Shown here: piece by piece, positions 6,571 to 15,102 of the stretch | Position numbering within the stretch: position 1 is the stretch's first letter | Layout: every line of letters starts with the position of its first letter | DNA from: JAVBWO01 sp036677375 | Lineage (GTDB): Bacteria > Bacillota > Dehalobacteriia > UBA4068 > UBA4997 | DNA: 64,000 nt | Direction of reading: 5' to 3' | Assembly (NCBI GenBank): GCA_036677375.1 | Contig: JAVBWO010000022.1 | Location: 62,001 to 126,000 of the forward strand | Translations under genes and position numbers: made by a program | The notes under the pieces: model-generated | Databases searched by the model: none | What the model saw: only the letters and a program-made list of their open reading frames with translations | Told to the model about the DNA's origin: nothing

Positions 6571-9500
6571 TTGTTTATGGTAAGGTTGTTCTTTTCACTG
6601 TGGTTATTCAAGACGCTCTGGTCATGCTGGATGATTGCTTGCTCTACCTGATAACTGCCGGGCAGTACGCTTCGGATGTAGTAGGTAACGGTCATTTCCG
6701 AAAGAAGCTCCGGCGCTTCGGTGGTCTCATAGTTTCTGGCGATCTCCCGGTTCAGGGAGAAGGAGAGCCGCTGACTTTCCTGATTGAACAGATACCAATT
6801 TTCACTGTAATCCGCTTTGCTGAAACGGCAGCCACTGGGAATGACATCGCTGACGGTATACCAGCCGCCGGGAGCGTCTTTACTGAATTTTACCTGCAGC
6901 GTCACCTTAGCGGTGGTTCCGGGAGTCAAGGCACTGCCGGAAACAGGTGTGATAGTTTTGGTGATCTTGACGGCACTGCTTGGGGCGGCAAGTTCTGCGG
7001 GGGCTGCCGCATAGCAGGCAGTAAGACCAATCTTGCCACTGACCTGCTTGAGATCCAAGGCGGCTAAAGCAGCTTGATCCACATCCAATACCTGTACCTG
7101 ATGATCCTGGAAATCGGCTGTGATCTTTTTGCCGTTTAAATTGTAGGAGAAACTGCTTTCCGTGCCGGAACGGGGAGTATAACGGTTGACGAAGAACATT
7201 TGCTGTACTAAGGAGAGTTCTTCTTCCGAGGGATTATCCATGAGGTATTGCAGAAGGGCGGTGGCGTCGCTGTGGTCGATGGCCAAAGCCAAGAGTGCCG
7301 CTTTAGTGGTGAGCTGAGCGTTTATGGTGTCGTTAGTACCCTGTTTTACTTGTTTCCAGGGATTATTTTCCTGGATTAAGGGCGTGATGTTCTGGTGATA
7401 CCAGGTTTGAGCGCTGTTGGTATCGCCGATCAGGGCGAGGGCGGTGGCCAGGGAGATTTGATCTGTGAGATCCAATTCGCCGCTTTTGGCCAGGAGAAGC
7501 CGCAAATCATAGAGAACAGGCTCTTTCAGCGCGGCTAAGCCCATATAGGCGGAAGCTACCTGGCTGTAGGTGCTCTCGGCATTATTAAGTACGCTGTAGA
7601 AATAAGTAACGGCGGAATCGGCATCCAGGTATTCCGGTGCGGCGGCGGCGATCATGGCCGTCAAATCCGCATCACTGTCAGCGTAGGGCAGAAGGCGGGC
7701 ACCACCGTCCCAGTTTTGAATGTTGCTTAAGGTTTCATCCGGCGTATAGGTGGCGGTTGGTTGCAAAGCCAGGGTTTCTTTGGCGGCCAGGTCGCGGGCA
7801 ATGCGCTGGTCAGCCCGGTTGCCGCCGCCGCTTGCCAGGTTGCTCAGGGCTTGGAAATATTGCCGGTTCTCCTGGTCGTAGATCAAGAGTCGCACCGGAT
7901 AGCGCTGAGGCTGCAAGGTCTTCTCTTCTCCTAGGGTCAAAAGCTTGCTGATATTGACCTCAGCCAAGCTTGAAACCACCGAAATGGTTTTTTCAATGGC
8001 GTCGGAATGGCTGCCGCTTTTAGCGGACAGGGTAAGCTTGTAATTCCCGGCCGGTAAATTCCCCAGATTACAGAAGGTGAACTGGCTGCCGGCGCCGGTG
8101 TATTTTTCCGATTTTTGCACTTTATCGGAGTTAACGCCGCTTAATTGCACAGTATAGTCAATGGCGCTGTTTTGAGCCAGATCGGTGCCAAAGCCTCTGA
8201 GTGAGAAAGAAATATCGTCTCCCGCCACATAGCGTTCATTGGAAACCACTTGCAGGAAGAAGGGCAAAGTGGAGCTGATATTATCGGTGCTGCTGCCGGC
8301 TAAGACCGGATCGTCTTTGGTATATGCAAGGGTGGTGAGGCGCCAGGAAGTAAGATTGTCGGGCAGGGTGAAGCTGACCGTGGCCTTGCCATCCTTGTCG
8401 CTTTGCGCAGTGAGGAAAGCTGCGGTATCCAGGAATTTCTGCCTTACGCCGCCGCCATCGCCGTCGCCGCCGCCTTCGGCACCGCCGATGGTGCTGTCCA
8501 CATTATGCTGGATATAGGAGGCAAAGGTATTGAAAGAATAGTAGAAAACACTGTTGTATATGCTTTGCAGCGGGTTAGCGTATTGGGGCATTACCGCAAA
8601 GGCGGCTTCATCGGCCACGCTGACCAATACCGTCGCCGCTACGGCATTGCCGGTGCGGTCTTTGACCTCCAGATTGAGGTTGACCTTGTCTCCCGGTTTG
8701 TAACTGTCTTTATCCGGGGCAACACTGATGTCGAGGCCGCGTTCCTCCGAATCAAAATCGATATAAAGCGGGGAAACGGCATAGATATGCTTACCGTCGA
8801 AATAGGCGCCGATAATCTGGCAGTTGGGGATATAGCTTTTATCATAAACCAGATCAAAACTGCCCGCTGTGGTGGTATTCTGGGTTAGGATCTTATCCTG
8901 GTTGATAGTATAGAGCATGCTGCCGCTACCGGTAACAGGTTTATCTTTATTATCATACAAAGTGACGGTAGCAGATTGGTTTTCCTTCAGAGAATAAAGG
9001 CTTTGTTCCGGGCGAAGGCAATAATACTGTCTGTTGTCATCATAAGGATACCAGTAACCGCCGCCTAAATACAGTTCCTCAGTGAACTGCAAACCGCCGT
9101 CCTGTGGCGTGGTATAGGTGATAACGGCTTGATAGTAGCTTAATATGTCCGATTGATAAGGCAGGCTGTCCGTGGTGAAGGAACCGTCTGTCGTGGTAAA
9201 AGGAATTTCTTTTACCAGACTCTTTTCTTCTCTGTAGGTATAGCGTTTGGCGGTGACTTTATTGATGAAGTCATAATATTCTCCAGCCTCTTCCTTAATA
9301 TATACCGTCTTATAGATGGCAATGGCGCCGGAAAGGCTGGCGGATCTTCCGGCAATGGATTCCGGGAAATCCTGCCAGATATTATCGCTCATTTTTACTT
9401 TATCATAATCCACCTCATTGGCTTTTAGCTGAAGCTTATGATCCACTTCTTCTGCCGTGAGCATATAATCGCTGGGGAAATAAGGGACACTGCCGCTGGC

Positions 9501-11420
9501 ATAGATGTTTTCTTCCTCAGCGCCGCCACTATTGACCGTAACATAGAAGTCCCTGGGCTGCCAGGATTGGTTGTCGTTCTTGTCAGGGCTTAAAGAAGCG
9601 GTGGCTTTGCCATTGGCATCGGTCTTGGGACTGCCGCCCGCCACCTCCGGCCAGATGGAAGTCTGTATGCCGGGTGCGGGGGTACCGTCAAAGAAGTTGG
9701 CGGTGATATCCAGCTTGACTTGATCGTTTCTGCGGTAATAGCTCTGGCCGAAGTCTAGGGCAAAGGTAAAGGCCGGTTTCACATATTCCATGATGGAAAT
9801 ATAGCTGCTCATCAGAGATTTGCCATCCATGGTGAAATTCAGGTTTAAGCCACCGGAAATGCGGTTTTTGAAAGATAAGCTGCCTTTGAAAGAGCCGTCT
9901 TGCCCCACGGTCAGATCCATGGTTTCATTGTTCCAAGTCAATTGGATGCTATCCGGTTTGGTAACGCCGGACTGACGGGGCAGGACAAAGCCCCAAAATT
10001 GCACGGAATCCGTAGGCTGGTAGGCCTGACGGTCGGTATAGAGATAGGTGTAATATTGCTCCGTCAGAGATTTTTCTTGGCTGGGTACCAGATCAAGCAG
10101 ATCGCCGAAGCTTTTGCCGCCGGCAGTGCTGACAGTAACCTGGGCGGTTTTGGCATCTTTGGTTTTTAAAGTAACCAAGCCCTGCTGGTCGGTTTTGCCC
10201 TTTTCTTTGCCTAAGGCAACATTGGCACCGGAAAGAGCGCTTCCACTTGCGGTATCATTCAGCCAGAGAAGGGCCGTTCCATTACTGCTTTGCATGTAAA
10301 GGCTGATATCGCTGATCTGTACCAGCTTCTGAGCTTTCTTGCCAGCAGTGGATCCGTCCTGGCTCTGGGAAGTGATCTCCACTAAATACCAGCCGCTGCC
10401 GGGATTTTCCGGCAGCACCACATAACCGGGGTACCAGCTGCTATTTTCTTTTTTTGTTAATTTGCTGGAAAAAGTATTTACTTTGTTTAGTCCCGCGGTG
10501 GAGAGAAGATAGTCGTCACTCCTGCCGATGATACTGTTGATATGATCTTTTTCATCCTGGGCCAGTTTTAAATAGGCTTGCATGCTGTCCAGTTTATAAA
10601 GATCCACCGTGAAAGAAATGTCGTTAAAGGCATCGTCGGCGTAGAAAGCCAGGGCCACCGGATCGTCCGGCAGGAAGGTCTCTGTGAAAGTGCCGCTGGT
10701 ATAAAGATTGGTCCTGCTGCTGTTATCATCGCCGGCACCGGTACGGAAAGCGAATTGATAATCTTTTTCCAGGGTCATGCCCAAATCACTGGCAAGGCCC
10801 GCGCCGATGGTAACGATATAGATAGTGTCTTTGGCCAAAGGCGTTTTGGGTACAAAGGAGACGGTTTTGCCGTGAGTCTCAAAAGTGCCGTCCACGGAAG
10901 GAGAAATGGCGAAATATTTGGAAATGTCATCGGTGATCTGGGAAAATGTAATCTCGATACCGGTATTCAACGGCACGTATTGACTGTTTTCCCCCGGTAG
11001 CGTGGAAGCCACCACAAAATCCCCCTTCGTCTGGAAAGCCCAGGTGAGGGCAGGTAGATTGGCGCCTTTTTGAATGCCGAGATTATAAAGGGTATTAGCT
11101 TGCAATGGTTTTTTGGTTTTTAAGTAAAAACCCCCGTCTTTTTTCTCCAGATCAAAGTCCTGTTGGGGGCTGATGTAGATCAAGGTGCGGAAATCCTTTA
11201 AGGACAGTTTGGTATCGGTGCTAATGAAAAAACCGGAATCTAACTCTACACCGGCTGTAGATTCTTTTTCTGCTTGTATGCTGAAATCGGCATTTTCCGG
11301 CGAAGCCGGCGGACCTTCCCGTAAAAAAATGACACCGAGAATGATAACGATCAAAATGATGGTCGCTCCCAAGCTAAAAAGAAGCTTGCCCCGGGTGCTA
11401 TGCAAAAATTCTTTCTTCAT
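6567..11420 (-). CDS. Membrane-anchored alpha-2-macroglobulin-like protein without thioester motif
   Basis: A 1617-residue extracytoplasmic protein of the bacterial alpha-2-macroglobulin/MagD-YfaS class, giant protease-trapping or envelope-guarding proteins. A short basic N-terminus is followed by a transmembrane segment (about 13-33), a Big/Ig-like domain (about 125-235), a series of MG beta domains, the bait-proximal glycine-rich linker GGAEGGGDGDGGG followed by VRQKFLDTAAFL, the A2M domain (LPDNLTSWRLTTLAYTKDD), an alpha-toroid with many short helices (about 1190-1480) and a C-terminal receptor-binding-like beta domain. Where thioester members carry a CxEQ motif, this protein has SGGGNRADQRIARD (about 1195-1208) with no cysteine. 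I chose the ATG at 11420, which has AAGGAGGG before it; an in-frame start at 11498 precedes that site and is not used. It is translationally coupled to the Memo lipoprotein. Confidence 0.9.
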   Translation of the reverse strand: MKKEFLHSTRGKLLFSLGATIILIVIILGVIFLREGPPASPENADFSIQAEKESTAGVELDSGFFISTDTKLSLKDFRTLIYISPQQDFDLEKKDGGFYLKTKKPLQANTLYNLGIQKGANLPALTWAFQTKGDFVVASTLPGENSQYVPLNTGIEITFSQITDDISKYFAISPSVDGTFETHGKTVSFVPKTPLAKDTIYIVTIGAGLASDLGMTLEKDYQFAFRTGAGDDNSSRTNLYTSGTFTETFLPDDPVALAFYADDAFNDISFTVDLYKLDSMQAYLKLAQDEKDHINSIIGRSDDYLLSTAGLNKVNTFSSKLTKKENSSWYPGYVVLPENPGSGWYLVEITSQSQDGSTAGKKAQKLVQISDISLYMQSSNGTALLWLNDTASGSALSGANVALGKEKGKTDQQGLVTLKTKDAKTAQVTVSTAGGKSFGDLLDLVPSQEKSLTEQYYTYLYTDRQAYQPTDSVQFWGFVLPRQSGVTKPDSIQLTWNNETMDLTVGQDGSFKGSLSFKNRISGGLNLNFTMDGKSLMSSYISIMEYVKPAFTFALDFGQSYYRRNDQVKLDITANFFDGTPAPGIQTSIWPEVAGGSPKTDANGKATASLSPDKNDNQSWQPRDFYVTVNSGGAEEENIYASGSVPYFPSDYMLTAEEVDHKLQLKANEVDYDKVKMSDNIWQDFPESIAGRSASLSGAIAIYKTVYIKEEAGEYYDFINKVTAKRYTYREEKSLVKEIPFTTTDGSFTTDSLPYQSDILSYYQAVITYTTPQDGGLQFTEELYLGGGYWYPYDDNRQYYCLRPEQSLYSLKENQSATVTLYDNKDKPVTGSGSMLYTINQDKILTQNTTTAGSFDLVYDKSYIPNCQIIGAYFDGKHIYAVSPLYIDFDSEERGLDISVAPDKDSYKPGDKVNLNLEVKDRTGNAVAATVLVSVADEAAFAVMPQYANPLQSIYNSVFYYSFNTFASYIQHNVDSTIGGAEGGGDGDGGGVRQKFLDTAAFLTAQSDKDGKATVSFTLPDNLTSWRLTTLAYTKDDPVLAGSSTDNISSTLPFFLQVVSNERYVAGDDISFSLRGFGTDLAQNSAIDYTVQLSGVNSDKVQKSEKYTGAGSQFTFCNLGNLPAGNYKLTLSAKSGSHSDAIEKTISVVSSLAEVNISKLLTLGEEKTLQPQRYPVRLLIYDQENRQYFQALSNLASGGGNRADQRIARDLAAKETLALQPTATYTPDETLSNIQNWDGGARLLPYADSDADLTAMIAAAAPEYLDADSAVTYFYSVLNNAESTYSQVASAYMGLAALKEPVLYDLRLLLAKSGELDLTDQISLATALALIGDTNSAQTWYHQNITPLIQENNPWKQVKQGTNDTINAQLTTKAALLALAIDHSDATALLQYLMDNPSEEELSLVQQMFFVNRYTPRSGTESSFSYNLNGKKITADFQDHQVQVLDVDQAALAALDLKQVSGKIGLTACYAAAPAELAAPSSAVKITKTITPVSGSALTPGTTAKVTLQVKFSKDAPGGWYTVSDVIPSGCRFSKADYSENWYLFNQESQRLSFSLNREIARNYETTEAPELLSEMTVTYYIRSVLPGSYQVEQAIIQHDQSVLNNHSEKNNLTINK

Positions 11421-11598
11421 AATAAATAACGCCCTCCTTAATACCCTATTAAACTGCCTGGCGACAATACCAGTGTAACATTTTATGATATCGAACACAA
11501 GAAAGGTTCCGGCTCATCCCATATTCCCTCGTATTCCAGGGTCTTTTTATCTTTTGGACTGCAAAATTTGCCGGATGGTTCCCTGTAGGACGAACCTT

Positions 11599-11629
11599 TT
11601 GATAAGAAATTCATAAACTATACTATACT
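11599..11629 (+). promoter_or_regulatory. Candidate promoter of the Cys-rich gene
   Basis: TTGATA (11599-11604), a 16-base spacer and TACTAT (11621-11626), with an overlapping TATACT. It lies 20-25 bases before the ribosome binding site of the gene at 11652. The match is moderate. Confidence 0.4.
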
Positions 11630-11651
11630 ATATCATAGGAGGGTGGACCCT

Positions 11652-12851
11652 TTGAGAAAATCCATATGCAAGATCCCATTGTGCCAGGAACAATGTATGC
11701 CTTATTGCGGATTGGTGCAATCGGAAGAAATGCTTTACGGTACTCTGTGGAATCAAAGGAAGCTGGCGCGGCTGAACGGCTGCGGACAATGCCGTTGTAG
11801 TGAAACGGTGTGCCGTCCTTATTGGAAGATCTGCAGTGAACCTTGCGGTGGCAGTCTTTGGGCCATTGCACAATATAAATGCCCCTTTATTTATAAGCTG
11901 GATCGTGATTTCAATGAAATCGACCGAATTAGCGTGCAGGGTCAATGGACGAGCCGAAATTATATGAAGAACATCAGCTGTCACTGCGGCTGTCTTTATA
12001 TTACCACCAATCAAGGGGTATATCAGGCGGACGAATCAGGACAGGTGCTGGCCTGTGTTAAAAAAAACAGCAGGTGTAAGGGATATAATGATTATCTGGC
12101 AACGGAGCGGGGTGATTACAGCACTTATACCACCCCCAGCTGCCATTGTATCGCCAAAGACACCTATTGCGGCATGGAAAAAGTACTATTGTGTTTGAAG
12201 AAAAATGCCGCTATCAAGAAGCTTCTGGTTTATTGTCATGAAGGCTGCTGTTATGTCGCCGCTTTGGTTATGAAGGAACAACGTTACAGCTATCTGGTAT
12301 TGGTGGATAAAATATGGGGCTCGCACAAGAAGGAGGAAGAGAAATGGTTGGAAAATACTACATGGGAGGATGACCTGACGGATGTTCCCCATGGTGATGA
12401 GGATCAAGAACAATACACGGGTTATCAAGAGAAGGAAGATTTCGGAGAATGGCACGACAAGGAAGTGCAAGAAACAGAAAACGATGGGGTTTTTGCCCCA
12501 GAACTTTCTTTTCTTAACCATGGCGCGCCTGGTATCTCTTGCATAAAATGCCAAGCCCGGAGCAATCATCCCATCTCCATCCAAGAGATCCCCACCTGCA
12601 AAATGTGCTGCCGTTGCTGTGACCATGAAGCAATAAACGGCATCATCGAATCGGTGGCTTTGATGGAGAAAAGTTTAGCCCGCTTGCTGGATCAAGAGGG
12701 AGAAAAGCTTCATAAAGTCATATCCGGCACAGATGATCTTTGCAAGATACAGCGCACCAATGATTCTGTGACCCAGTTGGTGGAAAAGATTACTCTTTTG
12801 GAACAGGTGCTTCTGCAAAAGCTGGAATGCATCAAATGTCGGGAAGCATAA
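11652..12851 (+). CDS. Cysteine-rich protein of unknown function (33 Cys in 399 residues)
   Basis: I do not recognise a family. About 8% of residues are cysteine. They cluster as CxxxxCxxxCxxxC (residues 6-18), CGQCRC, CHCGC, CHC and CCYV in the N-terminal 210 residues, and as CxxCCRCC with flanking Cys near 325. There is no signal peptide or membrane segment, so it is probably cytoplasmic, or a spore or coat component. The N-terminal half has beta-rich, blade-like text (YKLDRDFNEIDRISVQG). Residues about 230-290 are an acidic Asp/Glu linker, and the last 70 residues look like a coiled coil. The best start is TTG at 11652, eight bases after AGGAGGG (11637-11643); an in-frame GTG at 11643 overlaps that site. 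It is monocistronic, between a candidate promoter and a terminator. Cys-rich exosporium or coat proteins are one possible analogy, by inference only. Confidence 0.78.
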   Translation: MRKSICKIPLCQEQCMPYCGLVQSEEMLYGTLWNQRKLARLNGCGQCRCSETVCRPYWKICSEPCGGSLWAIAQYKCPFIYKLDRDFNEIDRISVQGQWTSRNYMKNISCHCGCLYITTNQGVYQADESGQVLACVKKNSRCKGYNDYLATERGDYSTYTTPSCHCIAKDTYCGMEKVLLCLKKNAAIKKLLVYCHEGCCYVAALVMKEQRYSYLVLVDKIWGSHKKEEEKWLENTTWEDDLTDVPHGDEDQEQYTGYQEKEDFGEWHDKEVQETENDGVFAPELSFLNHGAPGISCIKCQARSNHPISIQEIPTCKMCCRCCDHEAINGIIESVALMEKSLARLLDQEGEKLHKVISGTDDLCKIQRTNDSVTQLVEKITLLEQVLLQKLECIKCREA

Positions 12852-12916
12852 GGAAAGGATAAAAATATTGAAAATGAATCTTATATTCATATAGCAGTAT
12901 ATTTATAATAAAGAAA

Positions 12917-12959
12917 AAAGAAAAACACACCAGATCCTTCATTTGGTGTGTTTTTCTTT
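12917..12959. terminator. Bidirectional terminator between convergent genes
   Basis: A perfect 16-bp stem with arms 12917-12932 (ending ACACACCA) and 12944-12959 (starting TGGTGTGT), loop GATCCTTCATT, with A-runs on one side and T-runs on the other. It serves the Cys-rich gene (plus) and the GtrA gene (minus). Confidence 0.92.
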
Positions 12960-13011
12960 GACTGATATGGTAAAGTACAAAAGTATGAAAGAAGTGAAAT
13001 TCAATTGCGAG

Positions 13012-13443
13012 TTATTTTTTGTCGATGGGTTTATTGAATTTGTTTAAAAGATGCTTGCGCAAAAAATAGATCATAAAAAAGGGCATCAAGGCTGAAAGAG
13101 GCTTGGCAATAAAAAAAGCGATATTTTCGTGAATGGGCAGGTAGGAGAGGTAATGCATAAACAATACAATCAAACTGTTATTCAAAAGCAGGCTGATGAG
13201 AAATGTGATGCAGTAGACCAAAGCGCTAAAGCCGTGAATTCTCACGTGAAAGACTAAGTGGGACGTGAGGATATAGTGAAAAGAAGTTCCGCAAATCACG
13301 CCGATGGTGTTGGCTGCCACCAAAGGCAGCCAGTGCTTCAAAAGAAAAACCAAAGAAATATCAAGGGCGCTAGCCGTAATGGAGCAGGAACTGTATTTTA
13401 AAATGCTTTCGAATTTTATCATTAATTTTTTTAGGGAACTCAT
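13012..13443 (-). CDS. GtrA-family membrane protein
   Basis: A 143-residue polytopic protein of the GtrA family, small four-helix membrane proteins implicated in flipping lipid-linked sugars for cell-surface polysaccharides or teichoic acid decoration. The family core FESILKYSSCSITASALDIS followed by AANTIGVICGTSFHY(I)LTSHLVF matches the conserved first half, and four hydrophobic segments are visible. The ATG at 13443 has AGGAG six bases upstream; an in-frame start at 13488 would add a polar stretch that spans that site. No glycosyltransferase partner is adjacent, so the substrate is unknown. Confidence 0.82.
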   Translation of the reverse strand: MSSLKKLMIKFESILKYSSCSITASALDISLVFLLKHWLPLVAANTIGVICGTSFHYILTSHLVFHVRIHGFSALVYCITFLISLLLNNSLIVLFMHYLSYLPIHENIAFFIAKPLSALMPFFMIYFLRKHLLNKFNKPIDKK

Positions 13444-13580
13444 AAAGCACTCCTGTTTTTGCCTTGATCTATAGATAAAATTTGGCAATTGTTGTATAAT
13501 AAAGCCGTATAATCTTGCCAGAAAGATTCAAAATAGAGGTATGTTGTTTTTAAATTGAAAAGGAAAGGGTGGGATATGAT

Positions 13581-13952
13581 ATGACATTGTTCGATGATTT
13601 TGGGAAAAAGCTGTCCAATGTAGCCCAGACCACCGTACAGAAATCAAAAGATCTGGCGGAAACTGCGAAAGTCAATATTGCCATTGCGGCAGAAGAAAAA
13701 GAAATCCGGAAAGCCTTTGCGGAAATCGGTCGCTGGTATTATAAAAGCCATCGTTTTGACGCGGCGGCGGAAGTCGCCCCCCATGTGGAGAAAATCACGG
13801 CTTCTCTCGCAAAAATCGAAGAATGGAAAGCTGCGAATACAGAAGAAACCCTGGTGTTTCATTGCCACAGCTGCGGGGAGGCCGTTTCCGCCGACGACCG
13901 GTTTTGCCCGAACTGCGGTACTTCCGTACAACCTCTTACAACAGTGGAATAG
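13581..13952 (+). CDS. Zinc-ribbon domain protein with N-terminal coiled coil
   Basis: A 123-residue protein. The N-terminal ~85 residues are helical and charged (FDDFGKKLSNVAQTTVQKSK). The C-terminus holds a double-knuckle zinc ribbon, CHSCGE and CPNCGT, of the zinc-ribbon_2 type. Such proteins are common in Bacillota and often accompany membrane proteins; the function is unknown. I chose the ATG at 13581 (AGGGTGGG seven bases upstream) over the in-frame GTG at 13569, which lies inside that site. The gene is followed after 24 bases by a VTT-domain gene, so the two are probably one transcript. Confidence 0.75.
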   Translation: MTLFDDFGKKLSNVAQTTVQKSKDLAETAKVNIAIAAEEKEIRKAFAEIGRWYYKSHRFDAAAEVAPHVEKITASLAKIEEWKAANTEETLVFHCHSCGEAVSADDRFCPNCGTSVQPLTTVE

Positions 13953-13976
13953 ACAATAAAAAAAGAGGATCGTTGT

Positions 13977-14678
13977 GTGAAAAATAGGGTAAAAGGTGCG
14001 TTCACCTATGGCCTGACATTTCTTCCCCTTCTGCTCATTATACTATTACTCCTTTGGTGGGGCAATAGTGAAAACGCGTTTGCTCCGGCGGATGTAGTAA
14101 AGCTGGCGCGTAAGGGCGGAGTTTGGCCTATTGTGCTCATTTTGCTGCTTTATGCGGTTAAACCTTTGTTTTTGGTCATTCCGCTATCCGCTCTCTATAT
14201 CGGAGTGGGCATTGTGTACCCGGGGTGGGCCTCTATCCTCATCAATGTGGGCGGCGTGGCTCTGACCCTTACCACCCCTTATGTAGCGGGTTATTTTGGC
14301 GGCAATAAACTTATGGAAAAGATGTTGCGCAAATATCCTAAGCTAAAGAAGTACACGGAGCGGGAAGATCTTGGTCTCTCCGCGATCATGATGCTGCGGG
14401 TAGTACCGGGAGTGCCGGTGGATGTGTTCAGTTTACTCTTCGGCTCCCGGCGGTATCCTTATTTCATCTTTTTGATCGCTTCTCTTCTGGGAATATTACC
14501 AAGGCTTGTTCCTATTTCCATCATGGGAGGAGCCATAAGCAATCCTCTTTCCGTACAATTTTTATTGCCCTTTGCTATTACTATTGCCGTTTCGGGCACG
14601 GCTTTGTTCTTTTATCACCGATACGAAAAAAAAGGAGGCAGGCATGGAGAATCTGCAGCTGATATGGCGAACCGTTAA
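13977..14678 (+). CDS. TVP38/TMEM64 (VTT/DedA-like) membrane protein
   Basis: A 233-residue integral membrane protein with five or six hydrophobic segments. The VTT signature is clear: the glycine-rich AGYFGGNKLMEKMLRKYPKL followed by LGLSAIMMLRVVPGVPVDV, then a re-entrant-like IASLLGILPRLVPISIMGGA. VTT proteins act in lipid scrambling or undecaprenyl-phosphate recycling in related families. The start is GTG at 13977, with GAGG seven bases upstream. The 3' end overlaps the next gene by 35 bases, whose ribosome binding site AAAGGAGG lies inside this gene, which suggests coupled translation. Confidence 0.85.
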   Translation: MKNRVKGAFTYGLTFLPLLLIILLLLWWGNSENAFAPADVVKLARKGGVWPIVLILLLYAVKPLFLVIPLSALYIGVGIVYPGWASILINVGGVALTLTTPYVAGYFGGNKLMEKMLRKYPKLKKYTEREDLGLSAIMMLRVVPGVPVDVFSLLFGSRRYPYFIFLIASLLGILPRLVPISIMGGAISNPLSVQFLLPFAITIAVSGTALFFYHRYEKKGGRHGESAADMANR

Positions 14679-15093
14679 GGAATATATCAAAGCGCAACTG
14701 ATTTTAATCACGCTGACTTTTGCGATTTTAGCGGTGGGGTTCTACCTGCTGGACATTTCATTTTGGCTGCTCTGGGCGGTGCTTTTGGCGTTGGCGGACC
14801 TTTTGCCGGTGGTGGGTACCGGACTTTTTATGCTGCCTTGGTCGCTGATCTGTTTTTGGCAAGGCAATGCCGCCCTAGGTGGCCGGCTTTTGCTGCTTTA
14901 CGGTATCTTGGTCATTGTAAGGCAGATTGCCGAGCCGATCATTGTGGGAAAGCGGATCGGATTGAATCCTATCCTTACTTTTATTGCCATGGTGGCGGGC
15001 GGTCTTATTTTTGGTCCGGTTGGCTTTATTTGCGGACCCCTCGCGGCAGCCGTCATTGCCGCTCTGATGCGGCAAAATCAAAACCGAAATTAG
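14644..15093 (+). CDS. Half-length AI-2E/YtvI-type permease domain protein
   Basis: A 149-residue membrane protein equal to the C-terminal half of the AI-2E transporter family (PerM, YtvI; usually about 350 residues). The diagnostic blocks are present: EYIKAQLILITLTFAIL, LLALADLLPVVGTGLFMLPW, VRQIAEPIIVGKRIGLNP and the final GPVGFICGPLAAAV. It has its own AAAGGAGG six bases before the ATG, so it is translated as a separate short protein. The N-terminal half is absent upstream, where the VTT gene lies instead. It could be a working half-transporter that dimerises, or the remnant of a gene fusion or deletion. Confidence 0.8.
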   Translation: MENLQLIWRTVKEYIKAQLILITLTFAILAVGFYLLDISFWLLWAVLLALADLLPVVGTGLFMLPWSLICFWQGNAALGGRLLLLYGILVIVRQIAEPIIVGKRIGLNPILTFIAMVAGGLIFGPVGFICGPLAAAVIAALMRQNQNRN

Positions 15094-15102
15094 GTGAAAA
15101 TC

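Noticed and set aside
8403..8888. 161-aa plus-strand ORF inside the macroglobulin gene
   Set aside because: Antisense shadow of a well-supported 1617-residue protein.
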